64,000 bases of DNA, taken from the NCBI GenBank assembly GCA_028673005.1, contig CM054116.1, positions 21,647,840 to 21,711,839 on the forward strand, read 5' to 3'. Below are positions 35,733 to 47,521 of this stretch, piece by piece. The translations under genes were made by a program, and so were the position numbers. The notes below the pieces were generated by a model. That model saw only the letters and a program-made list of their open reading frames with translations, searched no databases and was not told where the DNA came from. Every line of letters begins with the position of its first letter. Positions within the stretch are counted from its first letter, which is position 1. This stretch comes from Tanypteryx hageni (lineage: Eukaryota; Arthropoda; Insecta; Odonata; Petaluridae).

Positions 35733-38700
35733 GTGAGTAAACGGAGTGGATTGGGGTGATATGGGCTTGCGGGATGGGAAGAGAAGGTTGGGTCCCGGAG
35801 AGAAGATGGGAGGGGAGAAATAGGGGTGAGTGGGAAGGAAGAGGGAGGAAAAAGGGAGTGGGAAATGGAGAAAGAAGTAAGCCAAAGGGAGGTGAGAGCG
35901 TATCTGGAGATAGGAAAAGGGAATGGACGATTGCATTAGGGGTGACATAGGGTGATGAAAATGTGCATTTTTAAATACAAGTAGCGGAACAGTAGTGTGT
36001 TGTTAACGTAATAAATATGGTATGAGTTAATGCAATGTTGTGATTTGCCGTCGGACAAAATAGATCCGGTAGATTCGCTCTTTTCTGTTTCATATATCCT
36101 GAAATTTGAGGGGAAAATGGAATATATATATATATCGGATAAAGAGATATTAACCTTTAAGGATAAACGATTACTTTACGGAGGAATTTATTTTATTAAT
36201 GAAATACGATCAAAAAATAATATTCAGATGTGTATAAAAGAGCTCACTAAAGATCGTGCAAAGTTTAGATAGAAGTAAAGAGAATTTGATCGATTCCGTC
36301 GCTCTAATTTCCACAACAGCACGAACGCCATTACATCAGAAACACTAAAATTTCTACTTGTGATCATGACTTGTACGAAAGTTTGTTTTATATTTAAAAG
36401 TAAGAAATAAAAGGAATTGTATTTTGCATAACAGATTGATTCATTGCCAAATCCCAAGACGAAAGAAAAGAGCAAATTTCTGGAAATTAATATTAGTAAA
36501 ACAGAGAGAGCGAGGAGCAGCGACAAAATAATAAGGAAGAAGGTGAGACCAAAGGGAGAGATTCTCATTAACCGGCGTTAGACGTAAACGGAGGACAAAT
36601 GAAGGAATGTCACTTCTGCGTCCGGGGCAAATGGGGCTAACTGGGGACGTCGCACTTTACCATTGCGGTCGTCACGGGCATCTCGCCTGCCCCCGTCCCT
36701 CGCCTGCCCTTCCTCTTCCCCCGATGCATCCTCCTCGGTCGTGGTGTCGCTTCTGAGTCTGCCCTCCATGCTATAGGGTCCATAGGACAAATGAAGAGCA
36801 TATTTCGTGTCATTTTTCACTCTGCACCCCTCTACCTATTCCCTTCCAGATGCTCAATAATTTAGGATAAGTTATTTTCTGCTCTGCAAGAAAGGAGCGA
36901 TCCACATTTCAAGCAGAGCGTGTACGAGCATTCGTGGACAATAGTTTTGATTGACTTCGTTCCACTTCGGAATCTACTAAGCTAGTGTGCTAGGCTAGTG
37001 TTTTTATTTCATTTACAAAAGCCAATATATTACGCCTAAGTATGTCTGGTTTTGGTTATTTTTAAATTAATATGTAACGATAAACGATTCTTTTGAATTA
37101 ATATTTTGCTAGATATCACAATTTAAATTTAGATAATGAGAATGTTAAATATCATTATATTAACTCGCAGTTTATGTCAGTATAACCAAAAGAAAAATGT
37201 AAACGACGTCAATGCGATAACTAAGAGATCGTAACAAGTTTGAAATAGTAAAGGCATCTTTCAATCACACCAAAATACATATTTAATAATACCTTATGTA
37301 CATGATAAAACTTTTAAATAGTTTCGAGGAAGGAGATTGGCATATCAAGTTATCCTATACCGAATGAAAGATGAGTTAAGTTTGTCACTTTTTCACAGTA
37401 TATTTCTCAATACGATACCGTGGAAATATTTTTGTAACTTTTTAAAAGTATCAAAATATACCACTCTTGACAGTCAAATTTCACGCTCATTTTGATAGTA
37501 ACGTGATTTTAGATGCATAATTATCCAATGGTTTGCTTTCCCCCGTGAAGCTGAACCGAACATTTGCTCCTTTAGGAAACAAAAATGCTCGTTGCTAAAG
37601 TATTTAGTCTAGACATTTCGGCGATTTTACAAATATTCCCATATTTTTGCGCATTATTTCTCTCCTCAAGTAATATAAGTCGATTTTTTTCATTTAGTGA
37701 GAGATTAAAGCGCGAAAAGGGCGTCTACTTCGCTCAAAAAGTCAAATTCGTAATTCCACGGAAATTTTTTGGATTTCGAGATTCTTTTTTCATCTACGCC
37801 GACCTAATTCGTTTTTATCGAAGTCCCGAAGGTAACTCTTTTCGAGAAAATCGTTTCCAATCGAAGAAATGCAAAGTTCCGAGGAAAGGGAGTGAAAGTG
37901 TAAGGCATGCTATCTTTCCAAAGTCCGAACCATTTCCCAACCCCTTTCTCCTCTCTCTTTCTCTCCACCCTCGACCCTTCAAATCTCCATTTCGATCCCT
38001 ATAGCAATGCGCCTTGATATCTCTATGGCTGAGTTTGGCGGTAGATAACGCCTTTGGTTATGCTTCATACGCACCGAATTCACGGATTTTGAGCAAGTTC
38101 CTCGAACTATTCCTCTTCATCGAATTCCCAAAGAAGGTGCAATAGTACTTAGCGTTAGTATTACTACCACTAGGAGTAGGAGTAGTAATAGTACGTAAAA
38201 TACGAGCCGTTACATTTGAGAGGTTTAGTGGCCTTTGAGTAAGTCGAATTAGGGTAAATGGCACGGAATTTGGAACAATTATTGGAAGAAGAAGCATCTA
38301 AAACCCTTAGGGAGGGTCAGGGGTCATAAAAATGTACAACGTACATTCTCCTTATTGACGGAGGCCGTAAACATAAGGGAAGACGGTGAGGTCGGCCTCG
38401 GGAACATGGGGCCGTAATTTCGGCCATTGAAACATGATCTTTATGAAAAATTTTATACCGAAAGAGTAAAAAATTTCACGTGATTTCCCAATGTACGTAG
38501 AAAAACGTAAAGGAGGTTTTAGACAGTTTTGGAAAACGCTGAACTATTTCATGAAAGTCTGAAGTAATTGGGAACACTTTTACAAGTATTATATTTTATT
38601 TGTAGACTGCAAATTTCACCTACTCCATCTTCCTCCGCGCTTTGACCTTTATTTATCAAGCTATCTCTAGTCCTTAAGTATCTCACTCCTATTCTTTTCA

Positions 38701-40521
38701 TCGCTCATCCTCCCCCTCCCACCCCCTTCCACTTCCAATCTCCCTCTCACTCTCTTCCACTTCCCACCCGCTCCCTTGCTTTATTCTCACCCTTTTCGCT
38801 CATTCCATCTCCGAGGAATTCCCTTTGTCGCTCCTCGCTCGCTCCGATACTAAAATAAATTCTGCCCTCGAGCAGTCGAGCAAATCGAGTTTATGGCCTT
38901 CGTGGTTCTTGATTTCCGCCGAAAATAGAAGGCGCCATTTAATCTTTTTATTTTTCGATCGTCGGATTGGCGAAGCCTCGTGGCCGCGACCTTAAGGCGA
39001 GAATTCAACTGAACTTAAGTCGGCTACTTTTGGAGGTCGTGTATATTTTAGATTATCCTTCTCGTAATAGTTACCCCACGCGTGAATAATGCTCGCCTTG
39101 CTCCCTGAGCCACCCAAATGGCGCGGGTGCTATCTAAGAAAATTTGTAGGGGCGCCACACAAAACGTAGCAGCTCAAAACATCAGGAGTACATATTCCGC
39201 TAAGAATAATTTATCAATCGTGTCATAGAAAAACAGCACTATTTACTCTAGGTTCCCGAAATTTTCGCTCTTGGCTTTTCGACACGTTAAGCCGACATCT
39301 CTTTCCGCGGACGACTTTCGTTCCGCTGATTTTTATTGCTATCTAAATTTGCGGCAAAGAAAACTACTGACAAGAAAAAGGGTTACGATAATTTTGACTT
39401 CTCCTCGATAAATTACAGTCTACAAACAATCAAGGTCCACGCGAAGCAGATACAACCTTGGTATACTCTACAATTTAGCGAGAGTTGTAGGAGTGCGGGT
39501 GGATAGGTAAAGGGGAGAAAGGTGAGGAGGAAGAGAGGTAGTAAGAGAGGCAAGAAGGTTGGCTGCGTTTCAAAGAAGGAAGTGGCTTCGGTAGAAAGGA
39601 GGTGGAATGATCGACCGTGGGGAGAGTGGGAGGAGAAAGGGAGGGAGGAAAAAGGAGAGGAAAAGGGAGGGAGGGAAAAGAGAAGGAGGAAAAAGGGAGG
39701 GAGGGCAGGTTGGGGGGATGGAACGCTCAATGGAGACCTCCAGAGCTCACGTGTGACCGCTTCCTGCTCTCGGAGCCGCTACACTGCAATCTTCGACCGG
39801 AGACTTTCGTTAGCCCATTCGATCTCATGACCCATGGTCGCCTGCAGTCCCCCTTCCCACCTTCCCTCCCGTCCTTCTTCGAAGCACATCGCTCGAGTCC
39901 CCTGACGCTCCCCTTCCTTCAAATCTTATTGACCCGCTTTAACACGCGGCTAAGCATGACACCAGCGTAAGAATGGTCACTTTTTTCTCGTATCCACATA
40001 TTCTCTCCACTAAGAGAATCTTAATTTTCATGGGAAACCCACATTTCGCGGCATTAATTTTTCCATCAATCAACCACGAAAATTATAAAATATTTTCTTG
40101 AATTTCAACATTGTTCTTTCTTGACATTCAAACATGCTTCCTATGGAAGAGTCGACAAACTGGAAAGGGGTAACTTTATAAATACGGGCAACAATTGCTG
40201 AATTTTATCTAACAGGAGGGGGGCACTGTAATTTTGCCTTTTATTTATCAATCCTAAAAGTTGCTACGGCATACGAAATTTAGTTTACACTAGAGATTTT
40301 TTGGTTGAAAGAAAATTATAGCAACTTCCGATATAGAAACCCAATGGTGCAACTTTCCACACACTCTTTTCAAACACAAAGTCACTTTTCTCACTGTTTT
40401 AGCACACTTTCATTCTTCTTCTGCCTATCTTCCATCATCCTATAATCCTCTCTCCATCCATTCATCACCCAATCTCAATCCACCCTACTCCTGATTCTCT
40501 ACCAATCTCCCCTTCACTCCA

Positions 40522-40745
40522 GCCCTCCTTTCGTCCCACCCCCTCCTCTCGCCCCACCCCTCCTCTCGTCCCACCCCTCCTCTCGTCACACCCCTCCTCT
40601 CGCCCCACCCCTCCTCTCGTCCCACCCCTCCTCTCGTCACACCCCTCCTCTCGCCCCACCCCTCCTCTCGTCCCACCTCTCCTCTTATCCCACCCCTCCT
40701 CTCACCCCTCCCCTCACCCACCCCTCCTCTCACCCCACCCCTCCT
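40522..40745. repeat. 17-bp minisatellite with 51-bp higher-order period
   Basis: The unit is ctcctctcgtcccaccc. Three variants, differing at gtccc, gtcac and gcccc, cycle in order, making a 51-bp higher-order unit over roughly 40530-40670 that decays to the right. The 51-bp period is divisible by three, which explains the long Arg/Gly/Glu frames on the minus strand. Confidence 0.85.
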
Positions 40746-42033
40746 TTCTCTCATTCTACCCCAGCCCTCACATGCGACTAACTCTCTCTCTCTCTCTTCC
40801 CGCGCCCTCCAAATGGGGCGCCTGCATGACCTCTGCGCGGTACGTATTTCCCTGCGCTTTATTAATCCATGCATCTGCAATGTGAACAACGGGAGCATTT
40901 GACACGTCATTTTTTGACCCGTGGCGTGCGTTTGTGCGGCGAAAGGAGGCGAGGAGCGCGGGTTTCCTACCCCTTCGCTTTGAATCTAGAGGCAAATTGG
41001 ATGAAACAGCTGTTATATCTTTCCTTCCGCCCATATATTGACGATAATTTCTCGGTAAATCTTTTAATTACTTCCCTACCATCTGTTTCTCGCTAAAGAG
41101 TATGAAAATTCTGCCTTCGAATCCATCAATCAAAAAAGAATGTATTGCCGTAAAAAGTTCTGTAATACTTGTTTTCTTTATCTTTTGGAGGCAGGGCACA
41201 AATAATAGAGATTGAGTCTTCTGAAACTATGAGTGTTAGACAAATATAATATTATAACAGCCATATATATGTGAAAATTAATTCTTGAACCTTAATGATT
41301 TGAATAAATAATTTACATAACAAATCTTAAAGTTAAAAATAATACCTTAGAATGCAAAAATTCGTTAGTAAACGGGTGGTCACAAAATGCAACGTTACAA
41401 TATGGACACACAAATGGAGTATCACGTCTCTTCTATACCATGTATTTGCCTGTTTAAAAACATGGTATTGTCTTTAGGTCCGGGATCCATTTGCCGATGT
41501 TCGAGGCACTGGCACAGGAAAATTTCTCCCTGACAATCAGCATCCTAAAAGCATCAGTAGTATGTCAGTACGAGTACTGAGCATACTAAATACGTACGAG
41601 TACGCTCGCAGTATTTTTCAGTAAATATTCAAATGAAAAGGCAGATAGGTTTCGCTATCCTCAAAGATTTAAACCTCTTCAACAGATTTTTGTATATCTT
41701 TTTAGCAGTTTGTAATGCAAATATTATATTTTATAGAACTGCCTCATTTTACGAGTTCGAGACGCTACTTGGGTAGAATATTGAAAAGGTTTCACCTCCA
41801 GAGTCTAATTTAAAATGCATAAGTAAGCTTGTTATCTAACGTGCTTCCGCATAAAGCAACACTCGGAATCTTTAGCGTGACGGCGTAGATCGATTGTCGT
41901 ATTATTCCCGAGGGTGACGGCGGGGCAAGGGAGGCGCGAGTTTGCCCCTATGAGGAGCGAGATTAGAAAGTATAAGGGCGATTAGGGGATCCACGCGCCT
42001 CATCCAAATCACGCACGACGCTCGCCTTGGGGC

Positions 42034-42068
42034 AAAGGGCGTGGCCGCATGCGCTCGCCACGCCCTTT
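42034..42068. promoter_or_regulatory. Perfect 12-bp inverted repeat of GT/CACCC boxes
   Basis: AAAGGGCGTGGC (42034-42045) and GCCACGCCCTTT (42057-42068) are exact reverse complements separated by 11 bp. GGGCGTGGC is a KLF/Sp-type binding word. The surrounding 41870-42190 is CpG-rich compared with the intron. A regulatory element or DNA hairpin is possible; function is inference. Confidence 0.35.
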
Positions 42069-43077
42069 TCCTCGCTGTCGCATTGCTATTTGTGTGTGTG
42101 CATTGTTAATCATGGGGCCAGATTAAGCGAAAAAAATGCTTGCGCGAATCCCGCTGTGGAGACTTTTACACGTGAAAATATAGAAAGTCGACGGGATTCG
42201 TGCCGAAATTGAAGGGACGTGTTAATTGTTTGTCAAAAGAAGGCTCGATTTTAGATTGGATTTTAAAGAAATTAAAATCATGAGCGGCTCCCGATAAAAA
42301 TTAAATCAATGATTTGCATGTCTTATGGGTGACCGGTATTGTATTATTTATTTATTTTTTTTAAGAATCGGTCTCTTTAAAACTACCAACTTTTGCAAAA
42401 TAGAAATTTGAAAGTTATTCTATTTTTCAGAAGCAGCATTTTTGTACTATAGCATTTATTTTTTCCGTTCTCATTATTTTTGTGGGTGTGTAAAATGGGT
42501 TTTGAACTATTTTAAATCGTATTTTTCATTTTAATTAACCGTTCCATTTCCGTATTTATGAACGAACTAATATCGCGTTGCTAATTTTAAAAGATCGGGA
42601 GAGATGTGATCGTAATATTGTAGAGTATTTCGCGAGCTTATAGTCGCTTTTTATTCTGAGATCACATCCGATGAATATTCTCATTTTAATCGATATGTAC
42701 TGAATGTCTTTAATCATGAGAAAATATTTTTCAGCGGAAAGCTTTTTTTTTCATTTTTTATTAAACTTTTTTCACGCCGCAAACACATTCTTAATTTTCT
42801 GCTATTTTTGTAAACTGACCCTTATGTGTCTCTTTGTTTCTTCCTCCGCGTCTCTCTCTCTCTTTCTCTTTTTCTCTTTGTGTGTGGCATGCATCCTTTT
42901 TGTTTCCTGCTGATTGACGTCATCCCGTGTGTTTCGGTGTTTTGTGTGCAACGCTCGTGACTCGATGACTCTCACCAACTCCCTCTCGTCCCGCGCGCCG
43001 CCTTCGTCGCTCCCGCCTCCGTCGCTCCCGCCTCCGTCGCCGCCGCCTCCGCCGCCGCTCCCGACCGCCTCCCGCAG

Positions 43078-43224
43078 CTCGCGACATCTTCTGCTATGAG
43101 TGCGACAGTTGGGCGGACCAGAGATGCAAGGACCCCTTCAACTACACGGCGCTACCCAGGGATCAGCCGCCGCTGCTCAAGTGTCACGGGTGCTGCGTCA
43201 AGATGGTCCGCAACGTGAAAACGC
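43078..43224 (+). CDS. qvr: quiver/sleepless, first Ly6-domain exon
   Basis: A 147-nt phase 1-1 exon between cag (43077) and gtgagt (43225). It encodes 48 residues beginning [16 protein letters not shown], passing through the conserved N-glycosylation site in [15 protein letters not shown], and ending [15 protein letters not shown]. This is the N-terminal half of the three-finger Ly6/uPAR fold and is near-identical to insect Quiver/Sleepless proteins. Six cysteines are present in this exon. In Drosophila, Sleepless is a GPI-anchored neuronal protein that raises Shaker K+ channel level and activity, inhibits nicotinic receptors, and promotes sleep. Confidence 0.95.
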
Positions 43225-44366
43225 GTGAGTTCCCACCTCTTAACCTCATTCCTCTCTTATCTCATTCCCTCTTCCCTTCTTCCCTCGTTCCCTATGTCCT
43301 CCTTATTCTCCTCTTTATCCTTCTTCTTCGTCCGATTCGCCTCTCCGCTCCCAACTTCTTCCTTCATCCATCCGATTCTTTCTTTATTTTCCTCTCTTTT
43401 CATTTCCCTTTGATTTCTTCGGCTTTCCTTTAGCTTCATTGCAGCGCTAAAGTTAATTACTATGAAAATAAAAACTGAAAAAAAACTTTTACTTTCTATA
43501 GGAGTTTTTGGTAACCTAACTCGTGTATGACTCGCACAATAATGCCTTATATTGTTATATCGTTCTAATATTCTTTTACGAACTACATGTTTTGTTCAGT
43601 AGTTGTAATCAATCACTTAGGCACGCGTCCAATGCAAACTTTCTCCCTCTACTTTCAGCTGTTTCTGTCAAAATACCACTTGATTCTCTCTGGATAGATT
43701 ACGCTTTCTATATAAGCCATTATATAATGAACGTCATCGATTATGAAATTGATAATGTGCGGTTCTGTCTTTACCAATCTCTCTTTCTCCTTTTATTGAT
43801 TCAATTTGGTGGAAAATAATTGTGTGGGATCATCATAAGATATTCATAAACCTGAAATTCACTCTGAAACCAAACTCTTATTTCGTCGAAATTTGGAAAA
43901 ATAATCATCGTCCTAGTTTCATCTACATGCATACTTCTGTGACGAAATCTTGTCCTTATACTAAAATGCAAACTAAATTCTTGACAAAAACTTATTAACA
44001 GTTGAAGCATCCTTAATGTGAATATCATATGCATATTGTAATTTGCCAATGTAGTTTACGAAAATAAAATGTCTTCATCCTCATCGGAAAGAGAAAATGT
44101 TCTGTGAATTCTAGACCCTGCTATGCTCTATTTCATGCTTCTTCGTTCCATAGCAAACCCTAAATTATATCTCAGACGTCACAGTGCTTACGTCTTTTTT
44201 GAAAACTTTCCTTATCTTCTGCAGGTAAAAATTATCTGCGACTAACTTCGTATATTCTCATAAATATACATTACGTATCTCATGGAAAACTATGTGCCCG
44301 ATACGTTGGCATTACTAACTGCATACAGGATTATCTTGACTGCTTTTACTGAAAGAATGTCCCGGT

Positions 44367-44600
44367 CAGAGCCGGCTAGGAAAATCGCGAGGCCCGGGGC
44401 AAAATGTGGGACCTTTTTCACGGGAGAATCTTTTAATGGTAAATTTAAATAAATAAATCGACTTCCCTCACTATAATTGTGCTCGATATTTTTTCTGGCT
44501 TTTTAAATGTGTGTACTTAACAAGCACCACAAAAGGGCCTCTTCAAGCGCGGTGCAAACGATGCAGTCGCACCGTTGGCACCGCCATCAAGCCGGCTCTG
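44367..44600. mobile_element. 234-bp hAT MITE with CAGAGCCGGCT ends
   Basis: CAGAGCCGGCT (44367-44377) and AGCCGGCTCTG (44590-44600) form a perfect 11-bp inverted repeat. Flanks GTCCCGGT and GTCCAGTT match at 6 of 8 positions, consistent with an old 8-bp duplication. A degraded relative lies at 55032-55267. It is inserted in the last qvr intron. Confidence 0.8.
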
Positions 44601-46970
44601 GTCCAGTTATCCCAATTGTCTTGAACTCTTATCTTTGTCACACGACATCTTTCCGTAATAGCAATCCTTTCATCGTATGCTTCCATTTCTTCACGATCTC
44701 AGTTTTCTGACATAAATTTGGCTGGTCACAATCCCTTCTACCTCCGACCTCCGACTACCATTATTTTTATCCATTTTTTAATTCTCACCGTATGGATACA
44801 TATAAAGTGAACACGAGTAGCCGTGCGATTTTCCATGAAAGTGAATGCGCAAATCTTTGGCGATATTAATCATTTCAATAACCCGCCAAACCTTTCTCCC
44901 TTCCTCTGTACCAGCCTTTCCCTTGCTAGTGCTAATCCACCCCACTCCACTTTTTCCAGCCTCTCCTTCCGCCTCACCCTCACTCCAACTCAAATTCCAC
45001 CCCTTTCCCTCCTTACTGTGAACTCCCTTACCTTCCGCCACATCTACTGCCTTCATAACACAATCCCTCTCTATCTCTCTGGCCCTAATACCCTCTCTCC
45101 TCCCTCCCTGGTGCCACCGAGGAACCTATCATGACAGCAAGTGGACCTGGAGGGCAGTGCAGCCTCTGCGGCAGTCGGATGCCGCATCGCAGTCCACTTT
45201 TAGTCACGCCCCCTCTTTCCCTCTGCCTCGCCCTTACCCCCCTCCGCCTCCCCCTTCCTCCTCCCCCCCCCCCTCTCTCCCCCTTCTCTCCCTCCCCCTC
45301 CCGCTCACCCCCATCCTATCTCCTCCTCCCTCTCACCCCCTCCCTATCTCCTCATCCCTCTCTCCCCCTTCCCTCTCTTCCCCATTCCTCTCTTTCCCTC
45401 CCTCTCTCAACCCTCCTTCTCTCCTCCCTCCCTCTCTTCCCACTCCCCCTTTCCCTTCTCTTTCCCGCTCCGCAAGTGGAGCCCGACTTCGATATTCTTA
45501 CCTCGCCCACGAGCCAAAAATATTTTGGGGAAGTCTCAGAGCGTCGGTATCAAGACCGTCAAGACCATCGCGAAATTGACATAAATATTTCGTTACTTGT
45601 GTACTCGTATAATATCCTTTCATAGTTGTGCCGAACTACCCTAGCCTATTTTATACTACATGGAATTTTAGTAGACAAATAATTTTGAAAGTTATCGACT
45701 TCAATTTCAAATTAATTCGCTTATTTTTAGGCGGATATCTTTGCCTTAGACATACGTTTCTTAAGCAATAATCAACGGAAAGTGATTCATCGGCAACTTT
45801 AAATACTATAATGAAATGATAAATAGTAGAATTTATTTTCACAGGAAGGTAGAAGGTAAATTTTTCTGACATTACTATATAACAACAATATTGAAAAATA
45901 TACGATTTATATTTAATCTTCTTTTTAATATATAACACTTATACGTAAACATTTATTGTAATACTTGTGATTTATAACAATTGGAAATTTATATTTTTTT
46001 ATCATAACTAACCCAAGCATCAATGTAAGTTTTTAATTGACAAACTCTATTTCACTAAAATAGAACAGTACCTATGTTACATCTTTCTTAATTGTCATTT
46101 GTAATTTGTGTCATTCTCCAGTGCATGCAATTAAAATACTAATATCACTTTAAAATTTATTAATTTGAATATGATCTCTATTTTTAGCATAACTGTAGAA
46201 TTAAATTTTAATATACTTGTGTAACTTGTTTTTGTGTGATTCTAACGGCTTCCTTCCTCCCTTAACCCGCCCTCCGCCCTTCCTCGCCCCTTTCTCCGCA
46301 AACCTCTTCTCTCCCCTCCTTCTTCACCTTATCGGGAGGTTCCAACAACCTTCCTCACTTCCAACTCGCTCGTTCCATTACTAACTACTTTATCTAAATC
46401 ATTCGCGCCTGCTTCTGCATGGCTGCCACCTATTATCCAACTTCTCCCATCAAAAAACAATATATCTCTGTGTTTAAAAACATGACTAAACGCATGCAAT
46501 GTTTCTCAAACGTTATTCCTTGCCCACCGTTTTTACTGTAACTAACTCGGATGTTTATTTATTATTATTAATTTGAAATCTAAATTCCATTGAACTGCAT
46601 CGAATACATAACACATAATATAACATTTTCACCACACGTTCGTGAATATTTTGAACACTTGCCAAAATGTTTAAAAAATATAATTAAACATGCCGTTCGA
46701 ACGCATAAACGATTTCTTTGTTCATCTCGCGTCTTTCTCTCTCTCTCGTCATTACCCACTCCTACTGCACCTACCGCAAAATCCTAACGGTAATATCCTC
46801 ACTCCCTTCCGCCTTTCCCTCTCACCCACCCTCTCCCACCACGCACGCACCCACCTCTCTTCCCTTTCCGACACGCCCATTCTGCCCCTGTTCCTCCCCG
46901 CCACACGGCTGCCCGCCCCCACCGACACGCCCTCCCGTCGCTGCGGATGCGATAACCCGACACCGACCTC

Positions 46971-47160
46971 CCACCCCCATTCTCCACCCCCACTCCCCAC
47001 CCCCATTCTCCACCCCCATTCTCCACCCCCACTCCCCACCCCCATTCTCCACCCCCATTCTCCACCCCCATTCTCCACCCCCATTCTCCACCCCCATTCC
47101 CCACCCCCATTCTCCACCCCCATTCCCCACCCCCATTCCCCACCCCCATTCCCCACCCCC
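46971..47160. repeat. 15-bp minisatellite next to the last qvr exon
   Basis: About 12.7 copies of ccacccccattctcc, with a second variant ccacccccattcccc or cactcccc. The array ends about 130 bp before the qvr acceptor at 47288. Its period keeps all frames open, producing the 201- and 267-residue + frames and the 116- to 189-residue Gly/Glu/Trp minus frames, none of them real except where the + frame enters the true qvr exon. Confidence 0.95.
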
Positions 47161-47288
47161 TCCTCCCCGACGCTGCCGTCTCGCGCTCCGCTTTCCTCTC
47201 CGTTGCACCCCCTCTTTACGGAACTTCCCGTTCTCCCTCCTCCGTCTTCCCTCCGCCTCACTCCGCCCTCCGCCTTCTCTATTTGCAG

Positions 47289-47521
47289 AGTATGAGAGCG
47301 TGCTACGCACTTGCATCTCAAAACTCCAGATCAACCTCTTCATGGTGGATCACGTCTGCATGATGGAAAGTAGCGGCACCGGTCACATGTGTTTCTGCGA
47401 GGAGGACATGTGCAATTCGGCTCTCCCCGACCACCCCGCCCCTCTCGCAGCAGCCACCACCGCCCTCGCCCTTGCCGCCCTCGCAGCGCTCGCCGCCCCG
47501 CGCCTCGCGCTACGCTCGTAG
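47289..47521 (+). CDS. qvr: quiver/sleepless, terminal coding exon
   Basis: The exon starts after tttgcag (47288) with AG completing a Gln codon and ends at TAG (47519-47521). It encodes 76 whole codons including [37 protein letters not shown], and an Ala/Leu-rich hydrophobic tail ending LALRS. The Cys-rich part is near-identical to insect Quiver and supplies the last five Ly6 cysteines, with the terminal CN typical of the fold. The tail after CNSA fits a GPI-attachment signal with the anchor site near Asn/Ser. With exons 1 and B the protein is about 148 residues, close to Drosophila Quiver. Confidence 0.95.

Larger units (their letters stand above)
35733..43077 (+). other. qvr: qvr intron between exon B and the first Ly6 exon
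   Basis: About 7.3 kb. It contains CT/GA-rich tracts (38690-38780, 39490-39715), a 17-bp minisatellite (40522-40745) and a CpG-rich patch with a perfect inverted repeat (42034-42068). It ends in a CCG/CCT-rich stretch before the cag acceptor at 43077. No further exon was recognised. The minus-strand frame at 36578-36820 has no supporting features. Confidence 0.6.
43225..47288 (+). other. qvr: Last qvr intron, about 4.1 kb
   Basis: Bounded by gtgagt (43225) and tttgcag (47288). It holds a CT-rich start (43230-43440), a hAT MITE (44367-44600), a long CT tract (44890-45480), AT-rich DNA (45600-46250) and a 15-bp minisatellite just before the acceptor (46971-47160). The long Pro/Ser/Leu frames here are compositional. 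Confidence 0.8.

Noticed and set aside
35445..35948. 167-residue minus-strand frame opposite exon B
   Set aside because: It is a shadow of the CT/GA-rich DNA around qvr exon B, whose + strand splice sites and phase are much better supported.
36578..36820. 80-residue acidic/basic minus-strand frame in a qvr intron
   Set aside because: It is protein-like in composition, but there are no domain, splice sites or promoter to support it.
45131..45625. Pro/Ser/Leu-rich frames of 164 and 140 residues
   Set aside because: They are translations of a CT-rich low-complexity tract in the last qvr intron, with no domain and no splice logic.
46718..47521. 267-residue + frame and overlapping minus frames up to 189 residues
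   Set aside because: They are created by the 15-bp minisatellite and C-rich DNA. Only the part of the + frame after 47289 is real, as the last qvr exon.
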